This document shows positions 35,729 to 44,356 of a DNA stretch of 54,051 nucleotides, one piece after another (the first letter of the stretch is position 1; every line of letters starts with the position of its first letter). The notes under the pieces were generated by a model that ran no database searches, was not told where the DNA came from, and worked only from the letters and a program-made list of their open reading frames with translations. Location: NCBI GenBank assembly GCA_946479615.1, contig CAMLGR010000009.1, forward strand, positions 1 through 54,051. Direction: 5' to 3'. The translations under genes were made by a program, and so were the position numbers. The DNA is from an uncultured Bacteroidota bacterium (lineage in GTDB: Bacteria; Bacteroidota; Bacteroidia; Chitinophagales; Chitinophagaceae).

Positions 35729-36526
35729 ATGCATACAGTTAGTCCCAATATCATACTTTTTTTCCTTCTCATTACCGGCATTGTCCTGTCCCTTACCATC
35801 ACAGCTGTGTCGCTATTTTATTTCACTAAGAAAAAACAAGCCACCTATTATCAAAATATCGAATCCCTGAAACTAAAAAATGAAAAGAAAATCCTGGAAT
35901 CACAGGTTGAAATACAGGAAAGCACCTTACAACATATCTCCCGGGAAATTCATGATAATATTATCCTATCCCTCACTCTTGCCAAACTTCATTTAAATAC
36001 ATTTACCTGGTCCGACAGAAAAAAAGCCGAATCCCAGTTAAATACTTCCATCGGTATACTAACCCAATCCATTACCAGCCTTGCCGACCTTTCCAAAAGC
36101 CTGAGCTCAGATATTATAAGCAGCCAGGGACTGATTAATTCACTGAAAGATGAAATGGTCCGTATCCGTCAAACCGGATTATTCCTCATTGATTTTGTTC
36201 TGACCGGAGAACCTGTATACCTGGAATCACAACAGGAATTGATCATTTTCCGCACCATCCAGGAAGCATTTAACAATATTATTAAACACGCACAAGCAAC
36301 ACATGCACGACTAACATTACACTTTACCGATACCCATTTAACCATACTTATAGGAGATAATGGAAAAGGATTTATACCAGACAATGAAAATATTCATTCC
36401 CCTAAAACCAGGGCCGGCTTAAAGAATATGGAAACCCGGGCCCATATGATCGGGGGAGAAATGGCGATCAAGAGCCTGCCCGGCCAGGGAACCACGATCA
36501 GGCTGAATATTCCACTTAAAACTTAA
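35729..36526 (+). CDS. Short membrane-bound histidine kinase of the HisKA_3/NarX type
   Basis: This 265-residue sensor kinase has one N-terminal membrane helix (about 8-30), no periplasmic sensor domain, and a HisKA_3 dimerisation region with the phospho-histidine in SREIHDNI (near residue 76). An HATPase_c domain follows: N box in FNNIIKHA, G1 in IGDNGKGF and G2 in GAGLKNMETR-like RAGLKNMETRA. It pairs with the LuxR regulator that starts 4 bases after its stop. Lacking a sensor domain, it likely relies on another membrane component; the 7-TM protein 62 bases upstream is the obvious candidate. Confidence 0.9.
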   Translation: MHTVSPNIILFFLLITGIVLSLTITAVSLFYFTKKKQATYYQNIESLKLKNEKKILESQVEIQESTLQHISREIHDNIILSLTLAKLHLNTFTWSDRKKAESQLNTSIGILTQSITSLADLSKSLSSDIISSQGLINSLKDEMVRIRQTGLFLIDFVLTGEPVYLESQQELIIFRTIQEAFNNIIKHAQATHARLTLHFTDTHLTILIGDNGKGFIPDNENIHSPKTRAGLKNMETRAHMIGGEMAIKSLPGQGTTIRLNIPLKT

Positions 36527-36529
36527 AAT

Positions 36530-37195
36530 ATGATCAACAAACAACCACTCATTACAGTTGCATTAATAGACGATCACATATTACTTAGGAACGCACTTGC
36601 ATCTCTCATTGATGGATTTGGCAATTGCATTACTATTCACGAATCCGATAACGGGAAAAAATTCATAACTACCCTCGCAGGTGGTTTGATCCCCGATGTG
36701 GTTATACTTGACCAGAATATGCCCGAAATGGACGGTCTCGAAACAGCCGAATGGTTATATAAAAACCACCCGCAAGTACATATACTAATGCTTACCATGT
36801 ATGATTCGGAATTATCACTGATCAGGTTGCTGCAAAATGGCGTGAAAGGATTTCTGAAAAAAGATATCCATCCTTCAGAATTAAAGTTTGCGATCGAATC
36901 GGTAATGCAATCAGGATATTATTATTCCAATTATACTACGGCGAAACTAATGGCCCTTTTTCGCAATAACACCGATGGACAAATGCGCTTGCAGCAAAGC
37001 CTGCTTACCGATCTTGAAATTACCTTTTTAAAATTGTCCAGCACCGAACTTACTTATAAAGAAATTGCAGAACAAATGAAATTGAATCCCCGCACCATCG
37101 ATACTCTACGGGATCAGTTGTTTACCAAACTGGATGTAAGAAGCAGGGTTGCATTAGCCATGATGGCTATCCGGCACGGGATTGCCACTTTCTGA
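36530..37195 (+). CDS. NarL/FixJ-family response regulator paired with the upstream kinase
   Basis: This 221-residue regulator has a receiver domain with the phospho-aspartate in VVILDQNMPEMDG (near residue 59), the acidic pair in LIDDHILL and the lysine in LKKDIHPSE. The C-terminal LuxR HTH is in LTYKEIAEQMKLNPRTIDTLRDQL. It is the cognate regulator of the adjacent kinase (4-base gap). The sequence is similar in architecture to the regulator at 33521 but clearly diverged. Targets are unknown. It ends at a 15-bp hairpin. Confidence 0.92.
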   Translation: MINKQPLITVALIDDHILLRNALASLIDGFGNCITIHESDNGKKFITTLAGGLIPDVVILDQNMPEMDGLETAEWLYKNHPQVHILMLTMYDSELSLIRLLQNGVKGFLKKDIHPSELKFAIESVMQSGYYYSNYTTAKLMALFRNNTDGQMRLQQSLLTDLEITFLKLSSTELTYKEIAEQMKLNPRTIDTLRDQLFTKLDVRSRVALAMMAIRHGIATF

Positions 37196-37203
37196 TTTTA
37201 ATA

Positions 37204-37248
37204 AATAACAAAGGTCCCCTTTAGCTATTAACCGGGACCTTTGTTATT
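37204..37248 (+). terminator. Hairpin terminator after the kinase-regulator operon
   Basis: A perfect 15-bp stem (37204-37218 with 37234-37248) has a 15-base loop. It starts 9 bases after the regulator stop. The T-run is weak. Confidence 0.6.
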
Positions 37249-37256
37249 CTTGATCA

Positions 37257-37668
37257 TTATTTTAACTTTTCTGTCTCCGCTAACACTTCCCTGCATAACC
37301 TGATGTATTCAGGATTCGGTTCAGCCATCGCCAGTTTCAATCCTTCATTCGCCGTTGCTATCGCGTCCTGCTTATCTCCCATCATTGCCCGGTCTATTCG
37401 CCATCACACGTGTATCGATATCCGTTTGCAGGTGAATAGATACTAATGTATTCTCCCCATAAAAGCTGTAACTCTGCATGCTGATCAGGCACCACATCGG
37501 CAAACTGGATGGTCAATGTTTCCAGTTTTTTATTCAGCTTGCCTGGCTTTACACGGAAACAAAGCACATCCTTCGTAGAATCATACGCATAAGCACCCCA
37601 TTGTACCGCCGTTTTATTAAGGACCACCGTCCATTCATTGGCGCCTGGTATGTATCAGCTGGAACAGG
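37257..37668 (-). pseudogene. Remnant of a DUF2911-family gene
   Basis: Minus-strand translation gives DUF2911 fragments in different frames. PVPADTY precedes a stop and a deletion, then IPGANEWTVVLNKTAVQWGA and TIQFADVVPDQHAELQLLWGE continue in one frame. HLQTDIDTRVMAN follows in a second frame after an apparent one-base insertion near 37445. DRAMMGDKQDAIATANEG and the C-terminal tail to LAETEKLK-stop (37257) lie in a third frame. The N-terminal half of the domain is missing. At least three disruptions make it a pseudogene. It lies just downstream of the ferritin-like gene; no function is expected. Confidence 0.78.
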
Positions 37669-37718
37669 CAAACACAAAAGGCAGAGGTAGCTTTTTAACG
37701 GCAACACTTCATTATAAC

Positions 37719-38033
37719 TTACTCCACTTTTTCCTCTCCTTTCTTACCCGCTTTCACGATATCTCCTTTTGTAAAAAGTACGGCCTGCAGGATTATTTTC
37801 CAGTCAGGCTTTTTGCGAAGCAGGAACTCCAAGTCCATGGCAAAGTGCTTCATTTCTTCTTTCTGGGTATCTTCCATGATTGCTTGGGCTTCCTTGTCTT
37901 TTTCTACGAAGATACGTTGTTCATACCAGCCGATCGCCTCCGCTTCTTCAGTCAGGGAAGTGATCATACGGGCGAAAGTTCTTGTTTCTTCGGATAACTC
38001 CTGGGCAGGTTCATGATACTGATCGAATGACAT
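37719..38033 (-). CDS. Encapsulated-ferritin-like (EncFtn-type) iron protein, no encapsulin in the window
   Basis: This 104-residue helical protein resembles the EncFtn family, which forms an iron-oxidising ring of dimers. Recognisable features are HEPAQELSEET at the N-terminus, EEAEAIGWYEQR (E29, E30, E32, W36, Y37), KEEMKHFAMDLE (E59, E60, H63) and an LFTKGDI ending. By comparison with the Rhodospirillum enzyme as I recall it, the ferroxidase residues (E32, E62, H65 there) are all kept as E30, E60 and H63. EncFtn is normally encoded beside an encapsulin shell; none is seen in this window, and the C-terminal tail has no obvious cargo peptide. A hairpin (GGATAAT/ATTATCC, 38049-38070) sits in the leader. 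Confidence 0.78.
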   Translation of the reverse strand: MSFDQYHEPAQELSEETRTFARMITSLTEEAEAIGWYEQRIFVEKDKEAQAIMEDTQKEEMKHFAMDLEFLLRKKPDWKIILQAVLFTKGDIVKAGKKGEEKVE

Positions 38034-38109
38034 AACGTTTGATTTAATGGATAATAACCTTTAATTATCCAAAATCAGGCCCTTTATACAAGGTTGTCAG
38101 CATCAAAAC

Positions 38110-38171
38110 GTCAAAAGCAAAAGTCAAAAGAGATTCTCCGGGAAGGTTCTTTTGACTTTTGCTTTTTTGAC
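38110..38171. repeat. Intergenic inverted repeat of AAAAGTC-type words (palindrome F)
   Basis: Arm 38110-38131 and arm 38148-38171 are inverted copies with a 2-base offset (19 consecutive matches plus a further 3 matching bases, GTC). The words GTCAAAA, GCAAAA and GTCAAAA repeat with a period of 6-8. The 16-base loop could let it fold as a terminator for glnA, whose stop lies 24 bases away, and A/T tracts support that. Confidence 0.7.
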
Positions 38172-38194
38172 CTGTAGAATATGTCCAGGGTATA

Positions 38195-39247
38195 TTATGC
38201 CATCTGCATTTTCTTGGTTTCTTTGGCATCTGCAGTTACATCAGCCGTTTTAACGGTTTTGATGATTCTGCCAGCTACTTTGTAAGGATCTGCAGCACTG
38301 TTCGGACGGCGATCTTCCAGCCAGCCTTTCCATCCTCTTTCTACGCTCCCGATCGGGATTCTGATAGAAGCACCTCTGTCAGATACACCATATTTGAATT
38401 CATCGATAGCTGCTGTTTCATGTTTACCGGTAAGACGAAGGTGGTTATCCGGTCCATATACTTCGATATGTTCTTTTACAAACGGACGGAACGCCTCGCA
38501 TACTTTTTCAAATGCTTCACGGCTGCCACAGGTTCTTAATAATGTGTTAGAGAAGTTGGCATGCATACCACTACCATTCCAATCCAGATTGCCCAATGGT
38601 TTACATTGCCAGTTGACAGCGATACCATATTTCTCACCTATTCTTTCGAGAAAATAACGGGCCAGCCATACCTGGTCACCGGCTTCTTTAGCGCCTTTGG
38701 CAAAAATCTGAAACTCCCATTGTCCTGTTGCTACTTCCGCATTGATGCCTTCCACATTCAGCCCGGCCTCGAGACACACATCCAAATGCTCTTCTACCAT
38801 ATTACGGCCAAATGCATTCAAAGCACCTACTGAGCAATAGTAAGGGCCCTGTGGCCTTGGATAACCACCTTCGGGAAAACCAATAGGCTTATCAGTTTCT
38901 GTATTCCACAGGAAATATTCCTGTTCAAAACCAAACCAGAAATCATTATCATCATCATCGATAGTTGCACGACCATTGCTTGGATGCGGTGTACCATCGG
39001 GACTTAACACCTCGCACATAACGAGATAGCCATCTTTACGCTGCGGATCTTTTACCATGTACACTGGTTTCAACAAACAATCCGAAGAACCCCCAGGAGC
39101 CTGTTCAGTTGAAGAACCATCGAAACACCACATTGGACAATCTTCCAATTTACCAGAAAAATCTCTTTCAATTTTTGTTTTACTGCGAAGACTTTGAATG
39201 GGCTTATAACCATCCAGCCAGATGTACTCTAATTTAGAAGCGGCCAT
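38195..39247 (-). CDS. glnA: Glutamine synthetase, eukaryote-like GSII type
   Basis: This 350-residue enzyme makes glutamine from glutamate, ammonia and ATP. Length and motifs match the short GSII form (about 350 residues) rather than the 470-residue GSI. The beta-grasp domain has WCFDGSSTEQAPG near residue 42, the catalytic domain has GFEQEYF (near 107), and NGSGMHANFSN-type loops (near 227), KHETAAIDEF (near 282) and RGASIRIP follow. It is monocistronic. In Bacteroidota GSII is used alongside or in place of GSIII. No nitrogen-regulatory operator was recognised in the AT-rich upstream region. Confidence 0.93.
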   Translation of the reverse strand: MAASKLEYIWLDGYKPIQSLRSKTKIERDFSGKLEDCPMWCFDGSSTEQAPGGSSDCLLKPVYMVKDPQRKDGYLVMCEVLSPDGTPHPSNGRATIDDDDNDFWFGFEQEYFLWNTETDKPIGFPEGGYPRPQGPYYCSVGALNAFGRNMVEEHLDVCLEAGLNVEGINAEVATGQWEFQIFAKGAKEAGDQVWLARYFLERIGEKYGIAVNWQCKPLGNLDWNGSGMHANFSNTLLRTCGSREAFEKVCEAFRPFVKEHIEVYGPDNHLRLTGKHETAAIDEFKYGVSDRGASIRIPIGSVERGWKGWLEDRRPNSAADPYKVAGRIIKTVKTADVTADAKETKKMQMA

Positions 39248-39686
39248 ATTACGTTGTTTTTAATGTTAAGCAAATGATGATACCAATCTGATTTTCAAAA
39301 ATGAATGTGATGATGTTGCTTCACAGGAATTGATCAGTGGTAAGCAGGGTGGCTGAGCTTAAGGTTGGTAGTTTCGTCTTTGAGATCAGGCGCCAACCTA
39401 TATATCCTATTTCTTAACCATGCTTACAAACAAAAAGGTATCGCAACTCATTTCCCGGAGGAAACCAGGCAAGCAATACCTAATTATTCGTTTCGGTGAC
39501 GAAAATAGAGAATTTTTTGAAGAAAAAAACGTATTTAAAAAATAATAATATAAATATTTGAGAGAGAAATGCCAGAATATTCAAAAATCTAATTAAAAAT
39601 TATTCGCTATCAACATTTTATTTAATCCTAACAATAGTTAGCTGAACTATTTAATTATATTATTATAAAATATAATTTATTATCTG
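39248..39686. other. AT-rich intergenic region, 439 bases
   Basis: It lies between glnA and the pectate lyase gene, both on minus. A 41-codon plus-strand frame (39420-39545) is possible but has no ribosome-binding site or recognisable product. An inverted repeat ATAGTT-AGCTG-AACTAT lies near 39632 and is a candidate operator for the pectate lyase. The region after 39530 is extremely A/T-rich. Confidence 0.35.
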
Positions 39687-40904
39687 CTATTGCAAAACAT
39701 TATTATTCGCTGCCCATTTCTTTTGCCAGGCCGGGTATTTATCAAGTACCTGTTGGGGTGAATAGGTATACCACGCATAGCCATCACGTCTTTCCCTTAA
39801 TACTTCAGCCAGGGTATAAACCACTTTACTGTCACGGTTGCAGAATAACGGTTTATGCGTTTTCAATTCATAATACCGCGTCCAGATCGGTGGCGCCGTC
39901 GAATCAATAATTACTACCTTATCAGTCGTTGAAACGCGGAACGGCGTTTCCATGCGTGGAGCAGGAACTGTATTCACCCGGGTATTATTAATTTTTGAAT
40001 CCTGAAACCATACCACAGCATTTTGTACCGCATCAACAATTCTTTTATCAGGATGATCAATGCCCATTAAAAAAATAACCAGATCGGCACTTTCTTTATT
40101 ACATATACTTGGTGGCTCAAACTTACGCGCCCAGGCAGGTTGCAGTGTTACTTCATCATATTGCTGGCACCAGGCCGTTGGCTTTCCATTATCATTGATC
40201 TGTGTTTTCACAATGCAATCAATTCCTTTATCATAAGCCGCTCTGATCTTATCACGATAATTATCATTCACAAAATCATATTGAGGTTGCTTGTCAATAA
40301 TATTTTTCAACAGGTCCATGATACCTTCATAAGCTCCATCATTAAAAGTGATCTCCCTGCTATAACCCGATGAAAGTGGGTAAAATTGCGGCCAGCCTCC
40401 ATTTTTATATTGTGCAGATAAAAGATAGTCCAATCCTTTTAACGCACCTGTCTTATATTTTTCGTCATGTGTAGCATGGTAAACAATAGCCAGCGCTGCT
40501 ATCTGTGTATAGGTACTACCATTATCAAAAGTGGATTCTCTAATATTATCGCGTGATTTCGCTACGCTGTCTTTTTGCGCATCCGTCAATATTGCAAATA
40601 CATCATAGTTCTTGGGCCACCCTCCATTGGCTTTTTGAAAGAGCAGCATATTATCACCGATAGGAACCAGGTCTGTAGGCTGATAACGCGGACGACCGGG
40701 TGAAGGATTGATCAGGTTATTCTTATCGATACCATTGTACCAATGTCCCGCATTGTCGCCAAAGGGTCTCGGATCGATACGATCCAGTTTCTGCTCCTTA
40801 CTGCTATTTTGAGCATGTGCTGCCTGGATAGAAAAAAACAGCGCTATCGCAAATGATTTGCATAACAGTTTGGACACTGTATTCCATTTCTGTAAATGAT
40901 TCAT
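39687..40904 (-). CDS. Secreted pectate lyase, family PL10
   Basis: This 405-residue exported enzyme probably cleaves polygalacturonate by beta-elimination. A signal peptide ends near AAHAQ (about residue 31). The PL10 (alpha/alpha)3-barrel signatures NGGWPKNYD (near 95-103), KNGGWPQFYPL (near 173) and PAWARKFEPPS are present, as is RYYELKTHKPLFCNRDSKV near 340 with the arginine/aspartate region used in catalysis. No carbohydrate-binding module and no clear T9SS tail are visible, so it may be periplasmic. It is not in a recognisable SusC/SusD locus. Confidence 0.9.
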   Translation of the reverse strand: MNHLQKWNTVSKLLCKSFAIALFFSIQAAHAQNSSKEQKLDRIDPRPFGDNAGHWYNGIDKNNLINPSPGRPRYQPTDLVPIGDNMLLFQKANGGWPKNYDVFAILTDAQKDSVAKSRDNIRESTFDNGSTYTQIAALAIVYHATHDEKYKTGALKGLDYLLSAQYKNGGWPQFYPLSSGYSREITFNDGAYEGIMDLLKNIIDKQPQYDFVNDNYRDKIRAAYDKGIDCIVKTQINDNGKPTAWCQQYDEVTLQPAWARKFEPPSICNKESADLVIFLMGIDHPDKRIVDAVQNAVVWFQDSKINNTRVNTVPAPRMETPFRVSTTDKVVIIDSTAPPIWTRYYELKTHKPLFCNRDSKVVYTLAEVLRERRDGYAWYTYSPQQVLDKYPAWQKKWAANNNVLQ

Positions 40905-41015
40905 ATCTGCTTATTAAAATGAAAAAAAGATTAATACCGTAAGTGACAATCAAACAAAGCTGGTGATCGCCGGTATTTCAGTGAGACGTTAAATAATGTC
41001 AATTCCTTTGCTGCT

Positions 41016-41477
41016 TTATTCCACGTAATGGGCCAGTTTATCCATTGATTGTTTGGTCCCCTTCTCGTTATCTTCCAGCCGGATGCCGGAAGGAACCTGA
41101 TGAAATATAAATGTCACAATTGTTTTTTCTGCTTTTTCTTCCAATGTCACTTCCATAATCATTTCTCCTGCAAAAGCCGTATCATCCGAATCGAAGTTGA
41201 CAGACTGAACTATTTTCCTGTTCTGGATAAGTTCGGTAAACCTTGCCGTAAATCTATCTTCTTTCGCAGCTGTTTTACCCGGCGATCCTTTTTCAGCATC
41301 CGGGTAAAAAAGAGACATACTATATCCACCACCTACCCGCAGATCAAAATCATGTACTTTACCCGTCATATCTCCGGGTGCAAGCCAAACAGCTAACGCA
41401 CCGGGATCGGTAAGGGCCCGGTAAATTTTTGATGCCGGGGCATTGATTACTTTTGAATTGCGCGTTGTTCTTGACAT
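41016..41477 (-). CDS. SRPBCC/AHSA1-family protein
   Basis: This 153-residue helix-grip domain protein has the typical AHSA1 order: N-terminal INAPASKIYRALTDP, WLAPGDMTG near 30-40, GGGYSMSLF and a C-terminal helix. The family binds hydrophobic ligands or client proteins; many members have no known function. It lies 36 bases downstream of ogt, on the same strand, and is probably cotranscribed from the ogt promoter. Confidence 0.85.
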   Translation of the reverse strand: MSRTTRNSKVINAPASKIYRALTDPGALAVWLAPGDMTGKVHDFDLRVGGGYSMSLFYPDAEKGSPGKTAAKEDRFTARFTELIQNRKIVQSVNFDSDDTAFAGEMIMEVTLEEKAEKTIVTFIFHQVPSGIRLEDNEKGTKQSMDKLAHYVE

Positions 41478-41513
41478 CTTGGTAAATTCAGATCCATTGC
41501 TGTATGCAATCTC

Positions 41514-42023
41514 CTAAAATATTTCCAGTTGCGATTTCTTTGCCACTGCACCTTCCAATGATAAAAGGTCCGCTTTTGTTTTCAATCCACCCGCAAAACC
41601 TGTCAGGTGTCCTGAAGAACCAATCACCCGATGACAAGGAAGAATAATTGAAATAGGATTCTTCCCATTGGCTGCACCTACTGCACGTACGGATTTTGGA
41701 TTACCGATTTGTTCAGCGATCTGTTTATAAGTGCGTGTTTCTCCATACGGAATCGTTGCAAGCGCTTCCCAAACCTGTTTTTGAAAGGTTGTTCCCTGCA
41801 GGTCCAATACAATAGAAAAAGAATTACGATGACCATCAAAGTATTCCCGCAACTGTTGTTCTGTTTCCAGTAACAAGGCATTCTTATTATCTTTTGTATG
41901 TGCTTTGGCATGAACTCGGCTGGGGTTGTCATTTTCCCAAAGAATAGCAGTCAGTCCCTTTTCGCTGGCGATCAATGTCAGTTGTCCAACCGGAGATTGC
42001 ATGTATTTATAAGAATAGTTCAT
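41514..42023 (-). CDS. ogt: Methylated-DNA--protein-cysteine methyltransferase
   Basis: This 169-residue suicide DNA-repair protein transfers the alkyl group from O6-alkylguanine to its own cysteine. The acceptor is C130 in the invariant PCHRVIG motif. The helix-turn-helix recognition segment (YGETRTYKQIAEQIGNPKSVRAVG) precedes it, and GGLKTKADLLSLEG follows. Length corresponds to the Ogt type without a fused Ada regulatory domain. It has a perfect -7 element just upstream and is followed by the SRPBCC gene. Confidence 0.95.
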   Translation of the reverse strand: MNYSYKYMQSPVGQLTLIASEKGLTAILWENDNPSRVHAKAHTKDNKNALLLETEQQLREYFDGHRNSFSIVLDLQGTTFQKQVWEALATIPYGETRTYKQIAEQIGNPKSVRAVGAANGKNPISIILPCHRVIGSSGHLTGFAGGLKTKADLLSLEGAVAKKSQLEIF

Positions 42024-42049
42024 TGTTGAATGTTTATTTGTTTACGACA

Positions 42050-42057
42050 CAAATCTA
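42050..42057 (-). promoter_or_regulatory. Bacteroidota -7 promoter element of ogt
   Basis: On the minus strand this reads TAGATTTG, an exact TAnnTTTG match, 27 bases before the ogt ATG. GTTTAT about 20 bases further upstream is a weak -33 element. Confidence 0.5.
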
Positions 42058-42107
42058 CTCCTTCACATCCTATCCATAAACCCGGTTCTTGCGGAGTTAA
42101 CTGTTCA

Positions 42108-42140
42108 GAATTATGAATAAAATGCAGCCATTCATAATTC
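42108..42140. repeat. Hairpin of ATGAAT-type words in the ogt to sugar-dehydrogenase gap
   Basis: GAATTATGAAT (42108-42118) pairs with ATTCATAATTC (42130-42140), 11 bp perfect. The bases that follow, to 42165, contain more TTCATAA words. Otherwise the 331-base gap 42024-42354 holds only the ogt promoter and a weak -7 (TATTTTTA, 42329) for the plus-strand gene. Confidence 0.5.
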
Positions 42141-42354
42141 TTAATTCATAACTCATCATTTATTTACTTCTTCCCGGAACTCCTGCTATTATCAGTACAT
42201 ACAACCCACGGCTTAACCAATCATTAACCAGTTACAGCTGCAGAAAACCAGTGTTTTCATGAAAAATACATAGGTAATTTTCCCAGTAAATTAGCAATAA
42301 TACGATTGCACGTAATCAGGTATTTAGATATTTTTATAGTATACAATCCAAACC

Positions 42355-44277
42355 ATGAAAAACATAATTCTACTATTATTGGTATGTGTTGCAATCGAAG
42401 CAACCGCTCAAACCGAACCATTTACAAAGAGAACAGTCATTACTCTCCCTTCTACAGCCGGTCCCTGGGAAGTGGTCTACGGACCCAACGATTCCCTTTG
42501 GGTAACTGAAAGCAAAGGGTATCTGGTCGACAGGATCAATATCAGCACTGGTGCAAAAACTACCTTATTAAATCTTACCTCCTCAAAAACTGACTGGGCA
42601 TCCGGCCAGGGACCACAGGGTGGATTGATGGGAATGGCACTGCACCCTGCCCTTTATTCAAGCGACCCGGCCGTACGCGCCGCCAAACCCTGGGTATATA
42701 TAGTATATGTATACCAAAAAACTACACCTAATAGTGCTTGTAATACACCTGGTGCAGTTGGTGGCTGTCCATTCACCACACGCCTGGCTCGTTATGAGTA
42801 TAAAAATGGCCAGTTGATCAACCCCGTAGTTATATTAAATAACTTACCTGGTAGTAGTGACCACAACTCTGGCCGTCTTACAATCAGCCCGGTGATAGAA
42901 TCAGGTTCAGATGCTGCACACACACAATACCGTTTATATTATACGATCGGTGATATGGGTGCAGGCCAGTTAACCAATACCAACCGCACCAATAATGCAC
43001 AGAATATAGATGTATTTGAAGGTAAAGTACTGCGCTTGAACACCGAGGTCGATGGAGATGCCGGAGCAGATGCATGGGTACCAAATGATAATCCATTTTA
43101 TGATGCTACTGCTATTACGCCAAGAGATTATGTGTTCTCTTACGGACACCGCAACCCACAAGGGTTAGTTTGGGGCAAGGTAGGTAGTACACAGCGTTTA
43201 TACAGTTCTGAACAATCAGACAGGGCCGATGATGAGATCAACCTGATCGAAGCCGGTAATAACTATGGATGGGATAAGGTTTCCGGTAAATGTGATGGCG
43301 ATGTAAACGGATTTAAAATCGGTGGTACGAACGTAGTAAATGAAATGACCAACTGCGCAGGTACCACACAACCGATCTTTACTACTTTTCACCATAATGC
43401 CACATGGCCCAGCAGTTATCCTTCCGATGGTTCTTCCAACGGACCCTGGCCTACGATTGCCGCTTCGAGTATAGAATTTTACGGCAAACCAGCTATTGGC
43501 GGATGGGGACCATCGCTATTAATCACCCCATTGAAAGAAGATAAGGTTTACCGGTTGAAGCTGACAGCAGCCGGCCTGGTGTCAGGCGATACGATCTCTT
43601 ATTTCCGCGGTGACGGAAGCCGTATCCGCCGGATCATTTCCGATCCTACAGGAACAAAGTTCTATGTGGCACGTGACAACAATGTCATCATGGAGTATAC
43701 TTATACCGGCGTCATCACCTTACCTGTAAAATTGTTATTCTTTAAAGGCGCTTTGAAAAACAGCGAAACCTTGCTGGAATGGGCAACAAGCAGTGAGATC
43801 AATACCTCCCGCTTTGTCATCGAAAGAAGTACGGATGGTATCAATTATAATGATATCGGTACCGTAGCTGCCAGCGGTAATAATTCCAGTACGCTTAACT
43901 ATTCTTATACAGATAAACAGGCTGTGAACCAGCCAACCGAAGTATTATTTTACCGGTTAAGAATGATAGATATTGACGGACAATTCAAGTATTCGAATAT
44001 TATCACAATTTCATTAACAGGTAAACTGGAAACGATACTTGTATCACCAAACCCTGTTTCAGGAAGTACCAAGGTGACTATCACTGTAGGTGTTACTACC
44101 AATGCACAATGGAAGATCATCGATAATAATGGTTCTGCTGTACTGCAAAATTCACTGCAACTGAATCCTGGCAGCAACACTACCACGATCAATATGAGTG
44201 GATTGGCAGCCGGTGTTTATTACCTGAAAGTATCAGGAAGCGGAATCAATCATAATATCAAGATTCAGAAATTATAA
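42355..44277 (+). CDS. Secreted PQQ-dependent sugar dehydrogenase-like protein with type A T9SS tail
   Basis: This 640-residue protein has an N-terminal signal peptide (cleavage after ATA near residue 18). A six-bladed propeller of the glucose/sorbosone dehydrogenase family (PF07995) runs from about 25 to 455. Motifs visible are GLMGMALHP, SDHNSGRLT (His/Arg for cofactor), FSYGHRNPQGLVW and AGNNYGWDKVSG. A fibronectin-like linker (VKLLFFKGALKNSETLLEW) follows, and the C-terminal ~80 residues (VSPNPVSG ... AAGVYYLKVSG ... IKIQKL) are the Por-secretion-tail type A sorting signal, cut and anchored by the T9SS sortase. It probably oxidises an extracellular aldose. It ends in a strong terminator and is likely a SprA client. 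Confidence 0.87.
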   Translation: MKNIILLLLVCVAIEATAQTEPFTKRTVITLPSTAGPWEVVYGPNDSLWVTESKGYLVDRINISTGAKTTLLNLTSSKTDWASGQGPQGGLMGMALHPALYSSDPAVRAAKPWVYIVYVYQKTTPNSACNTPGAVGGCPFTTRLARYEYKNGQLINPVVILNNLPGSSDHNSGRLTISPVIESGSDAAHTQYRLYYTIGDMGAGQLTNTNRTNNAQNIDVFEGKVLRLNTEVDGDAGADAWVPNDNPFYDATAITPRDYVFSYGHRNPQGLVWGKVGSTQRLYSSEQSDRADDEINLIEAGNNYGWDKVSGKCDGDVNGFKIGGTNVVNEMTNCAGTTQPIFTTFHHNATWPSSYPSDGSSNGPWPTIAASSIEFYGKPAIGGWGPSLLITPLKEDKVYRLKLTAAGLVSGDTISYFRGDGSRIRRIISDPTGTKFYVARDNNVIMEYTYTGVITLPVKLLFFKGALKNSETLLEWATSSEINTSRFVIERSTDGINYNDIGTVAASGNNSSTLNYSYTDKQAVNQPTEVLFYRLRMIDIDGQFKYSNIITISLTGKLETILVSPNPVSGSTKVTITVGVTTNAQWKIIDNNGSAVLQNSLQLNPGSNTTTINMSGLAAGVYYLKVSGSGINHNIKIQKL

Positions 44278-44300
44278 TATACTGCCCTTCTTCTGACGAA

Positions 44301-44331
44301 AGAGGCTGTTCGATAAGACAGCCTCTTTTTT
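44301..44331 (+). terminator. Rho-independent terminator of the sugar dehydrogenase gene
   Basis: AGAGGCTGT (44301-44309) pairs with ACAGCCTCT (44318-44326), 9 bp perfect with an 8-base loop, followed by Ts. It lies 24 bases after the stop. Confidence 0.88.
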
Positions 44332-44356
44332 ATTATTATTAATTATGACAGAAATA

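Noticed and set aside
39420..39545. 41-codon plus-strand frame upstream of glnA
   Set aside because: No ribosome-binding site, no recognisable product and an AT-driven lysine-rich end; kept only as a note in the intergenic entry.
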